Shown here piece by piece: positions 55,552 to 64,000 of a DNA stretch of 64,000 nt (the first letter of the stretch is position 1; each line of letters starts with the position of its first letter). Source of the DNA: Aquarana catesbeiana. Its lineage: Eukaryota > Chordata > Amphibia > Anura > Ranidae. The notes beneath the pieces are model-generated. The model did no database searches and was not told where the DNA came from. It saw nothing but the letters and a program-made list of their open reading frames with translations. Location of the stretch: the NCBI RefSeq assembly GCF_042186555.1, contig NC_133336.1:37126338-37190337 (forward strand), read 5' to 3'. The translations under genes and the position numbers were made by a program.

Positions 55552-57046
55552 ATAAGAGTGTCACTTTAGTCTGTCTGGAACTGCTGACATTACATGCAAG
55601 ATGGAGTGGCCCAACAGCAATTACAGGCCTCCGGGATGTCTACACAAGGGAGGATTTTACAGATAAATATGTATAAAATATGTTAAAAGCACAAATACCC
55701 TCATAAGAAGATTGCTCCTGAAATGAACGGTCCCGTGACAGGGTCTCTTTAAAGTCATGGCTACAGCTATCCTGCTGTCATCCACCAAACAGAAAGAAAT
55801 AACCTCCTGGTAGGGTCACTGGTGAAGACGCGACACCCACTTGTCTCCGCGCCTCCAGGCACACATTAATAACTTCTTGTCACACCGGATGCTTACATCT
55901 GGCTTCAACATATGTTATACAGAGTACGAATGTGCTGAACTAAAAACTTCAAAGTCCATTCTTTCGGCATCTTTTTCATAACAACGGTGTCTCTGAAGTG
56001 ATTGGTACAATGAGTGGTATAGTAGAACGTGTTAAGCAAAGGAAAGATGTTACAAGTCCCTAGCAATATATAGGACAAGAAACAGAATGTCGAGCCATGG
56101 CGTGCACGGTGATTGTATCATCTCATGCTTGTTAGAAAGAAGAACACAGCTTGACATGCTGAGCAACACAGCAGGTCTTTGCTAGCCTCCATTACATTCG
56201 AAGACTTTAACGTTACCAAGAATACGGCATTGTGTATGACCACGAGACTGTGAACACACAAGATCCCTTCACTGTTATGGTAATTACGGTATCTTAAATT
56301 TTTTGTTTCCTCAGTGCCGTCTCAGTAAAACAGCGATAAAACGAATAAAGGATATTTATAGTTGCTATATGGAACGGATCAACGCTTCACACAGCTGAGT
56401 GTCAGCCTTGCCTTGTCCGGTTCCTGCAAAATACTTCATGTGATACCAGATAAGTCACTTTATCTTGGTATGCCTTGGGTACCTGCAATAGATTAGAAAC
56501 ACTACAGGCGCTAAGATTTACTACGCCTGACTTGTTCCACCTTGTACATCACAATAAAAGAAAGGGAAAAAAAGGAAGAAAAAACCCAAACACAATACAT
56601 CAGGCATCAAGGTTCATGATACTGAAACTTGTTATTATGAGAATGTACGAATGCGATATGAGAGAAGATTAGTAATGAGGAAATTATGCATGCAAACAAA
56701 TAAACAAGAAGAAAACAAATCTACCAAATGTTATTTGTGTTTAGGGCTATTCCCTGCATAACTTCGTACTGAGCCTCAGCTCGGGTGTATTGAAATAAAG
56801 CAAAAATTCAAATGTAAGGCTTTTCACTGGAGATATTTTTAAAGGGAACAATTGTGCATTTTCAATAAACATTATTTTTTTATATTGGAAAGTCATTTTA
56901 AAATGCCAGAACATTCTGTGAAGAGTGGGTGCCGTAGGGTGTTAGTAAACAACTTCCGTTCTACTGCTTGGCTTTGCAGTGTGTCTCCAGAGCTTCCTGA
57001 ACCCCTTCTTCACGTTTCACAAGACAATGATTGGATTTCTTAATAA
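55552..57046. other. No recognisable feature
   Basis: This is unassigned DNA of mixed composition. No transposon end, RNA gene or coding motif was recognised, so it is the sort of stretch where single-copy host intron or intergenic sequence is most likely. Confidence 0.4.
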
Positions 57047-57560
57047 ATGATATGCCTAAACCTTTGTGGACACCTGACCATCAGACCTATATGAGATATG
57101 AGCTCATATTCCAAAACCAGGGCATTCATTTGGAGTCACTTTATCCCCCTATATGGTAGCTTTAACAGCTTTCACTCTTCTTTGAAGGCTTTCACAAGAT
57201 CTTGGAGTGTTTCTTTGGAAATGTGTGCCAATTCAACCAAAAGAGCATTAATGAGGTCAAGCACTGTTGTTGGAAGAGAAGACCTGGTTCCCAACTGGCA
57301 TGTTGAGTTCAGGGCTCTGTGCAGGCCACTCAAGTTACTTCACACCAAACTCATCAAAGCAAGTCTTTATGGAGCTGGCTTTGTACACAGGAGCACAGTC
57401 ATGCTGGAAAAGAAAATAATTTTCCCCAAACTGTTGCCACAAATTGAAGACATGCAATTGTTTAAAATTTCTTTATTTACTGTTGAAAAAAAAACACTAA
57501 AGACACCTGAACTTAAAATTTGAAGAGATATGTTTACATACTTTTGGACATATAGAACTA
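57047..57560 (-). mobile_element. Tc1-like element, second family
   Basis: The left end reads CCTAAACCTTTGTGGACACC and the right end CATACTTTTGGACATATAG, the pair of termini used by Tc1-like elements with TTTGGACAC ends. The interior GCTTTAACAGCTTTCACTC, GGCTTTCACAAGATCTTGG and GGGCTCTGTGCAGGCCACTC corresponds on the minus strand to the end of a Tc1 transposase, heavily mutated. About 510 bp. Confidence 0.7.
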
Positions 57561-57998
57561 AGTGTGAATGTTAGACATCTACACGCTTTTGATGATTTAG
57601 TGTAGGTCACCAAGACCTTGACTTTGCATTGTATTGTACAATGCGATGAGGGTAGACCTTTACTCCATAAAAATGTAGTATTATGTAGTATTACTGCTTT
57701 CTCGACAACTTTATACAGTTTTATATTTGCCCTATAAAGACCCACTCTGCTGATGCCATCACATACCTCCCACCTTTCTGAGATTTCTGAGGGACACCTT
57801 CTAATGCAATGTATTTAGGCAGTGGGCACACCCCTGCCATGCTTCAGACCATTAGGAATTTATATGCAAAAAATAATTATTTATACCCAGAATTGTTTGT
57901 TTGTCCACAATTTCTTTGTCTTTATACTGGCTTTTCAAAATAGCAAACAAAATAATTAAAAGGTAGGATGAAGGTTTAGTGCAGAGTAACACTTTTGG
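57561..57998. other. No recognisable feature
   Basis: AT-rich sequence between two elements. No signature seen. Confidence 0.45.
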
Positions 57999-58993
57999 TA
58001 GGTAAAACAGAGCTTCACTCAAAAGGAGAAGGTCCACTTGTCTAACAAAAACAGAGCAGGGGGAAAGAAGACCCCCCTAAGAAAGGAAGTCATGGGCGGA
58101 CCAAGCTGCTTATCAAGGGAACTTTATGTCTTGCACAATTAATGAAAACAAGAATACAAAAACTAGGTAACCACCACCAACACCTAGACTAATATTAAAC
58201 AAAGACAATGTTGTCTATATAAAAGCAGCTGCGTTACGTATACATCAGGCACACACACCCCATATACACCCAAGTGAATAGGCGGTTAGATAGGCACGTA
58301 AGTCCTGGTGACTAGCACCATCACTAAACGTGCATATCCCGTCACTAATAACCATCAAGCCCCCAGCTGGAGGATAAGGGGGTAATTTATTGTGAATTCA
58401 CACTTGAAAAGTAGACCCTATATAGAGCGATGCCGCTGGGTTAATTTAGTTGACTCTTATTCCACTGGTGATAAACACTGTATAGAGGGTGGCATATAGC
58501 CACAAGTAGTCAGTAATTCGTTCAGGTTTTCAACTTCAGGCCAAGCCATAAAAGGAAGGGTAACCCAGTGTAAAGTTTATTTAACTAGGATAGTGGGTAA
58601 AGCTCATCTGCAGGTCAGGACAGAAGTATTGTGCAATGATATAGACAATCACAGGACCACTGGTCCGCTCACCCGACCATTGTGGACAAGAGTCTCTAAT
58701 AGCTGGCAGGTGTCCCAGGTATCTCCATAGGATGCCGTCTATAAGGGGATCTCGCACTGCACAGATCCTGTATTTCAGGGTGCTTGATTGCCACACGGAA
58801 GTCCAGGGATTTCCACAGGGTACTTCTGCTGATACCGTTGTAGCGATGTAGCGGTGTGAAGCCATCTAGGCACACCGTCCTAAAATCTCAGCTGGAGGTA
58901 GCTCCCACTATCCTTATAGTATGTGGTGCGCTTGCGCTGACGTGACACGGTACATCATGCGTGACGTATATCACATCACTGCCGTGGTGTCTT
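57999..58993 (-). mobile_element. Probable downstream body of hammerhead-bearing element G
   Basis: On the minus strand this follows the motif at 58994-59034 and is GC-rich for about 400 bp (GTGACGTGACGCAAGCGC-like words near 58925-58960), then more mixed. A 45-bp segment at 57999-58043 (GGTAAAACAGAGCTTCACTC) recurs at 59193-59238. Extent uncertain. Confidence 0.35.
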
Positions 58994-59034
58994 TGCCGAC
59001 TTGTTTCACCCAATCACGTGGGTTTTATCAAGGA
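58994..59034 (-). ncRNA. Decayed hammerhead-like motif (copy G)
   Basis: The minus strand reads TTGATAA (two core changes), one A, stem II ACCC-loop-GGGT (59023-59008) pairing over 4 bp, GAAAC, AA, then the GTC triplet (59000-58998). Stem I retains only CC/GG. Stem II sequence differs entirely from the other copies yet still pairs. Confidence 0.45.
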
Positions 59035-59189
59035 TGGGAGGGATCAGAAGCAGTCATCTATTTATACACTTTTTCACACAGCACAAAGTTAATTGAAGGC
59101 TGCAATTCCCACAAACGATCACTAGATGCCAACCTACCAATTACACACCACATATTCATTCTGCTGCTAGACAGAAGGGCTAAAAAGAA

Positions 59190-59640
59190 TGGTAGGTAAA
59201 GCAGAACTTCACCCAAAATGAGAAGGTCCACTTATCTGCCTCCTCTGGCACCCTCCTCTTTAAGTTCTGGCACTTTATTTTAGGGGGGGTTGAGGGGGAT
59301 GGGTACCTGGTTTTGAGAGGTACCCACTCCCACTTCCAGTTGGATTGCTGCAGTGATCCGAATGGAAGTTCAGCCCCCTCCTTCCCTGCAGCTTTCTGGG
59401 ACATGTCATGGGTTCCAGAAAGCTGCTAGACCAATCACAAACGGCAGCGTGACTTGAGCATGTCCAGTGGAAAGCAAGCTGTGAAGCCGCAAGCAGTCAC
59501 AGCTGGTTTCCCAAAGTAAACATGTTGGTGCCTGGACCCAAAGACGGCCAAAGTGAAGGCTCATGGGAGGACAACGCTGGATCCCTGGACAGGTAAGTGT
59601 TCTTTTAATAAAAGTCAGCAGCTACAGTATTTGAAGCTGA
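59190..59640. mobile_element. Palindromic frog element, AAAGCAGAACTTCACCC type
   Basis: It starts GGTAAAGCAGAACTTCACCC and contains AAAGCTGCTAGACCAATCAC, GGACAACGCTGGATCCCTGG and GGACAGGTAAGTG, as in other frog non-autonomous elements. Right end not certain. Confidence 0.45.
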
Positions 59641-61004
59641 CATCTAATTGTTTTATTTCTATGGTGAACAGCCTATTTTAAATAGTACATTTTCAACCAA
59701 GGAGGAATGAGGAACAGAGAGATTCGGTACTTTTCAAAAGAGGAACAGGCCTTCCAAATGAGAGACAATTGGGAGGTATGCTATTATTGCTCCTGGGTTA
59801 TTTGTGTCTTTAAGTAACCTTGAAGCCAATGCCCTTTTTCCCAAGCCCTGACCTTTTTGAACATAGTAAAATATGATCTTTAAACATAGCATTTAAGTTT
59901 GTCATAACCAAATTTATCATATGCATTAGGGATTAGCCTAGTAAATATAATTATACATTTGCCATGACATCACCCTAGCAGTACACTGTGTTCCTTCAAA
60001 GTCATGTATGTACGCCCTCTTCATTTGTGCAAATGTAATCTCGGTGACCTTTAAAATCTACAAAATTACTCATGTGGAACTTTTACATTTTCATAATGTA
60101 CATTTTTCCCTCACTGGAAGAGCTTATCATAGGCAAAATAGAGACGACCGAGTCCGTTTTTATTCCATTATTCTGTATGTACCAATATAACATTTGTCTG
60201 TGTTGCATACAGAATCCAGATACTTTGTAAAAGCTTAATGGATGGTAAATGGCATTATAAATAAATAGATTTAGAAAAAAATAAAGCTTTTATACACTTT
60301 TGCAGAACTGCATGAGTACACTAGTGACATACACTAAGTCAATCTACACATTTTATTTGATAACAGCAGACAGGCTCCAGGTCCTCTGGCCAGTCAACGC
60401 TAAACCTAATGCTGGAAAAAAGTTGGCTGTACTATCAGAGCTCGGCACAGCCGCAAATGAAAGAAGAATGGCCTCTAAGGCAAAGAATGGAGAGAATAAC
60501 AATCTGGCAATGACCGACTGTGAACATCTGGCCCCTTTGGCTTGCCATTGGGAAGCAAAGATACCAATGCTTTGCTAACTCTGAATAAAGTGAGCAAACT
60601 GACTTTAGTATATAATTCTGACATCAAAGTGTAAGAAGGCATAATTCTACCAAATGATTTGCTTCTACAATAAACGGAAAAACAAACTCATTGTAAAATA
60701 CTTGAATATGATAATTCTCTAAAGAATTCCATTGCAATAAAAATGTATAAAGAAACATAGACCAAATGCATATATACAGGCAGAGAAAAATTAAAGTATA
60801 TCTAAATGCAAAAGATGAAAATGTAATATATTGCAGCCTACCAGTCCCTAGAGGTGTCTGGATTCGATTTATTTTATTTTTTCAGAGTTTTCTTTTTATT
60901 TTCACCTGGTAATTCTGCCAGTAACACACTTTCAGTCCTTTTATGATAACATTCGTACACCGTACTTTATCAGGACAACAGGTAGTGATATAGTACTATG
61001 GACT
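59641..61004. other. No recognisable feature
   Basis: Unassigned AT-rich DNA. The plus frame at 60300-60578 has no known motif. It ends in a 17-18 base C run at about 61005-61021. Confidence 0.45.
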
Positions 61005-61038
61005 CCCCCCCCCCCCCCCCCACTCTAATTCTATATAC

Positions 61039-61196
61039 CAGGGATATGCAATTAGCGGACCTCCAGCTGTTGTAAAACTACAAGTCCCACCATGCCCTGC
61101 CTCTGGGTGTCATGCTTGTGGCTGTAGGAGTCTTGTTATGCCTCATAGGACTTGTAGTTCTGCAACAGCTGGAGGTCCGATAATTGCATATCCCTG
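61039..61196. mobile_element. Small hAT-like element, family 1 copy b
   Basis: CAGGGATATGCAATTAGCGG at the left and CCGATAATTGCATATCCCTG at the right are inverted. 158 bp, matching 12407-12565 throughout. Flanks CTATATAC and CTATGTAG agree at 6 of 8 bases. Confidence 0.75.
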
Positions 61197-61217
61197 CTAT
61201 GTAGCATAGAGGGACAT

Positions 61218-61511
61218 AGGGGTTGATTTATTAAAAACAAATAGACTGTGCACTTTGCAAAGTCCAGTTGCACTCAGCAAGTGCAGTTTCTCCAGAGCTT
61301 AGTAAATGAGGTAAAGTGTCACTGTACAAAGAATACCTAATCACGTGCAAGGAAAATAAAAAAAGAATGGCATTTTTGCTTGCACCTGATTGGATGATAG
61401 AAGTAAGAAGAGCTTTTGCTCATTTACTAAGCTCTGGAGTAAGTGCTCTTGCAGAGTGCAGCTGCACTTTGCAAAGCGCACAGTCTATTTGCCTTTAGTA
61501 AATCAACCCCC
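61218..61511. mobile_element. Palindromic GGGGTTGAT element, copy 3
   Basis: AGGGGTTGATTTATTAAAAA to GCCTTTAGTAAATCAACCCC, with arms CAGTTTCTCCAGAGCTTAGT and ACTAAGCTCTGGAGTAAGTG. It abuts the inverted 140-bp copy on its right. Confidence 0.8.
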
Positions 61512-61649
61512 ATGTGTCTGTTTTGGCTTTTAGCCTTCCAGCAAGATAACATCTACATTATGTGCAATTCTCAATTGAAGATCATTTGAGTAATTATAAA
61601 AAAATCAATTAAAAGAAGACTGTCAAGTGGTGAGTCCATCAGGTGAAAG
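61510..61649 (-). repeat. 140-bp segment, inverted copy of 51612-51751
   Basis: Reverse complement of the 51.6-kb segment, starting CATGTGTCTGTTTTGGCTTT. It is followed within 55 bp by hammerhead-like copy F. Confidence 0.85.
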
Positions 61650-61702
61650 TGCTGGAGTCACAAATGGTGAGTACTGCGCGATCTCAAAATTAAGCACAAA
61701 TG

Positions 61703-61744
61703 TCCCCAGGATGACGTCATCTTGTGCCGAAACGCGTAGGGGGA
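61703..61744 (+). ncRNA. Hammerhead-like motif with mutated core (copy F)
   Basis: Stem I strand TCCCC (61703-61707) pairs with GGGGGA (61739-61744). The core is AGGATGA in place of CTGATGA. The extra nucleotide is C. Stem II GTCA-TCTTG-TGCC pairs at three of four positions. GAAAC, GC, GT and cleavage base A (61738) follow. Two core bases are wrong, so activity is unlikely, but both outer helices are independent of the other copies and still complementary. Confidence 0.5.
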
Positions 61745-62220
61745 AAGATGTGCTAACGTCAACTCGTTCACGCAGGTCCCGGAAGGACAGGCTGCTACAT
61801 TCAAGCTGACTGGATTATTCATGCATGTTTTTACTTTTTGTAAGTGCAATCTTCTTTATATTAAATACAATGCTGAAGATTTTACACTATGGAAGCCTTA
61901 TCTTTTTTGGAGTCCTTATATGATTGGGTTCTCCCTTGAGTGGCAAGTGCTCTTCAACTTGATCCTCCTGGAAGAACAGAGGCCTTGGCTGGGTATAATA
62001 GCCACAAGTGGGATAGACCTTCTGTAATAGGAGGTCATAAAGAGCTGGTAACAGCCAATTGATAAGGTGGAGGCTTTTCTTTGGAATTCGCACACTATTC
62101 TGGTGATCAGTAGTGCACTGTGGGATTGATTCCTTCATCACTGTTTAGAATCCTGGTTTTCAGCGTATTTGCTGTTTTTCTTGTCTAACTTCCTTTCACA
62201 ACTTTAGCGCAACTTTATTT
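61745..62220 (+). mobile_element. Probable tail of hammerhead-bearing element F
   Basis: Downstream of copy F is a GC-moderate stretch (GTGCTAACGTCAACTCG), then GCAATCTTCTTTATATTAAA and TTTACACTATGGAAGCC. It has the general order (ribozyme-like core, GC block, AT-rich tail) seen at 55.3 kb. The right boundary is not defined. Confidence 0.35.
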
Positions 62221-62224
62221 TTGA

Positions 62225-62299
62225 AAGCTCTGGAGTAACTGCTCTTGCAGAGTGCAACCTCACTTTGGAGAGTGCATTGCCTTTAGTAAATCAACCCCA
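62225..62299. mobile_element. Half copy of the palindromic GGGGTTGAT element
   Basis: AAGCTCTGGAGTAACTGCTC to CCTTTAGTAAATCAACCCC is the right half only. The left half is missing. Confidence 0.65.
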
Positions 62300-62433
62300 T
62301 AGTGTTGAGGTCTTCAGAGATAAATGAGAACAACAGTAATTGATAAGAGCCAGCACACACAAGAGAGCACAAGATATTGTCAGCTCACGGGCAGGAGACA
62401 TGGAAGCAGCCTTGGCCCCACCCATTCCTTTGA

Positions 62434-62925
62434 TTAAAGGATAAGTTCACCTTTCAAAACATTTTACATGTTCCATTCATATTCAGGGTGTAACATGTAA
62501 CATGTAATGAATGGACCGGCCCCTGCTCCCCCCCAATCCCCACTGTGACAGCTAGGGATCATTTCTCTTCTCACACGCCCGCCCATCCGCGTCACTCATT
62601 TGCAGTCCTCTGCGAATGGAAAACTACAAGTCTCAGAAGCCTATGCGGTTGTCGGCATATAGTTTTCAATTTACTACCACGGCACTGTGGAGCACTCTGG
62701 TAGTTCATTCATTCTTCCTGTCCGGGTGTATCTGCCTGCCCATATCATGTTCGAGCACACAGATACACTTACAGGACTGCAGGAGACCTGCATGGCACCA
62801 GCAATCTGCTGATCACTGGTGCAATGCTTTACAGGCTCCAGAAAAAAAAATTAATGCACATTATTTTACGTGCAAAAAAAAAGTGCATTTATTATTTTTT
62901 GTTAAAAGGTGAACTTATTCTTTAA
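62434..62925. mobile_element. TTAA-flanked palindromic element
   Basis: TTAAAGGATAAGTTCACCTT at the left and AAGGTGAACTTATTCTTTAA at the right are inverted with one mismatch. TTAA forms both outer edges. 492 bp, non-coding. It is related at its ends to the element at 14968. Confidence 0.8.
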
Positions 62926-63018
62926 TATTAATAAAATTTGCAATAGACACAGAGAAGCAACTTTATTTAAATTGTTTGTAGAGGCAAAGTCTTATCGGTT
63001 GCCTACAAATACATAGTC

Positions 63019-63153
63019 CCTTGTAAGCTCCATGAGCAGGGCCCGCCTATTCCTTCTGTATTGAACTGTATTGTACTTGTACTGTCCCCCCTCTACATTG
63101 TAAAGTGTTGCGTAAACTGCTGGCGCTATATAAATCCTGTATATTAATAATAA
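63019..63153 (+). mobile_element. L2-type LINE 3' tail
   Basis: TTGTAAGCTCCATGAGCAGG, then TTGTAAAGTGTTGCGTAAAC, GGCGCTATATAAATCCTGTA and TTAATAATAA are the plus-strand form of the tails at 12281 and 20480. 5'-truncated to about 135 bp. Confidence 0.75.
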
Positions 63154-63639
63154 AGTGACAGACAGGTGCTCAGCATTAACAAGGCATGCTATCCCTCTGG
63201 TGTACTGCTGAGAATGAAGGTTGTTGCTGGGCCCCCTAGAGAGCTGATGGGTCCTAATCTCCCGCTGAGGTTACAGCATGGATGATCCAACTCTGTAGAG
63301 AGTTAATGGCAATCCAAGCTATATTCCACTTTCCAAATTCTTCTTTATCATATATAAAATAACACTGATAACAACTTGCAAATGTCTAAAAAATAAAAAA
63401 AAACTGCAAGGCCATACTTCCTTCAAACCTGCAACTTGTCCTGTAACAAAAAAAACAAAAAACATTCTGTCCACTAGATGGCACTGACCTCATAGGAAAT
63501 AATTATGCTCCTCTGCTCCATCTAGTGGGCAAACTTCAGAATTTCCCCCGTTCACACATTCAATCTGAAGGAAGGAAAAGGAAGTAATGTGTAGTCTTTA
63601 AAGCGTTTGTTACCTTAACATTTCTTATTCCTGATATGT

Positions 63640-63963
63640 GTCTGCTGTTCCATGTACTTGTATGAGAAATTATCCTCTTCTCTTTGTATTGCTTCTCTTA
63701 TATGAAATCCCTGGTGTTCCTGACAGTCCCTCTGCTTTCCTATTAAAAACCTGACCACAATAAGCAAGAGAGCACACCGTGGTCAGTTCTCTAGCTATGC
63801 TGGGAACTCAGTGTACTCTCCTCCAATGATCAGACTTCTCCTGACACGCCCCCCACTGCACAGCCATTCACTGGGAAGCTCAGTGTGCTGCTGCTTCTCC
63901 TCCTCCCAGATCTTATACAGCTGAGAACAGAGGGAATGTGATCACTTATAAAAAAAAGGAAAA
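63640..63963 (-). repeat. Dispersed repeat, inverted copy of 14308-14622
   Basis: CCATGTACTTGTATGAGAAA to ATGTGATCACTTATAAAAAA matches the 14.3-kb copy in reverse. To the left, GTCTTTAAAGCGTTTGTTACC at 63597-63615 is probably the terminal part of the same element, ending at TTAA. Confidence 0.85.
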
Positions 63964-64000
63964 AAAAATATTTATCATGTTTTTTTTTTCTTAAAGCTAA

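Noticed and set aside
62120..62150. AGTGATGAAGGAATC on the minus strand as a hammerhead core
   Set aside because: No GAAA follows within range and no stems are visible.

Overview
This looks like vertebrate nuclear DNA, most likely from a ranid (true) frog. It is AT-rich and intron-like, carries no open reading frame that resembles a host gene, and is packed with transposon families that I recognise from Rana/Lithobates-type genomes. These are TTAA-flanked palindromic elements beginning TTAACCACTT, Tc1-like elements with the end CAAAAGTATTGGGACGCCTG, CR1 tails ending in ACTATGTA repeats, L2 tails reading AGCGCTTTACAA, and GGGGTTGATTTACTAA palindromes. The species call is recognition from memory, not a search result. 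No host exon, tRNA, rRNA, CRISPR array or operon was found.

Layout. 1-2900: little that I can name, apart from a sharp 52-bp duplication. 2911-3875, 7655-8690, 9971-11284 and 18406-19110: TTAA-type elements. 4936-5382: a Tc1 fragment that runs into a 31-bp minisatellite with a 124-bp higher-order period (to 6236). 6457-6832: a head-to-head pair of short elements carrying hammerhead-ribozyme-like cores. 12281-15798: an L2 tail, a small hAT element and nested TTAA elements. 16640-17465: a rearranged Tc1. 20480-21312: a 5'-truncated L2-type LINE. 22641-23366: a non-autonomous hAT with its 8-bp duplication. 26880-28480: a 43-bp satellite that decays toward its right side. 29019-31085 and 38261-38998: two copies of one repeat unit, the first split by a TTAA element and a CR1 LINE. 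36855-37224: an element flanked by TTA. 40468-40632: a 165-bp insertion bearing a perfect 37-bp hairpin. 41957-48944: an almost full-length L1 LINE inserted into the end of a hAT element, with both target-site duplications readable. 49672-50590: Tc1 pieces, one holding a nested element flanked by TAA. 53664-53841: a perfect 41-bp inverted repeat. 54925-55551: the second head-to-head hammerhead-like pair. 57047-57560: a Tc1-like element. 58-63.9 kb: more palindromic elements, hammerhead-like relics, an L2 tail, and an inverted copy of a repeat first seen at 14.3 kb.

The most interesting signal is a recurring RNA architecture: stem I, CTGANGA, one extra nucleotide, stem II, GAAA, a minute stem III, a cleavage triplet, then stem I again. 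It appears at least eight times in 64 kb with different but mutually complementary stems. Two copies (6542-6587 minus, 55300-55340 plus) keep every core residue that I can check. The topology is that of type I hammerhead ribozymes, which are known from Penelope-like and retrozyme retroelements. Here the motifs sit in short elements, and each of the two best copies has a decayed partner facing the other way.
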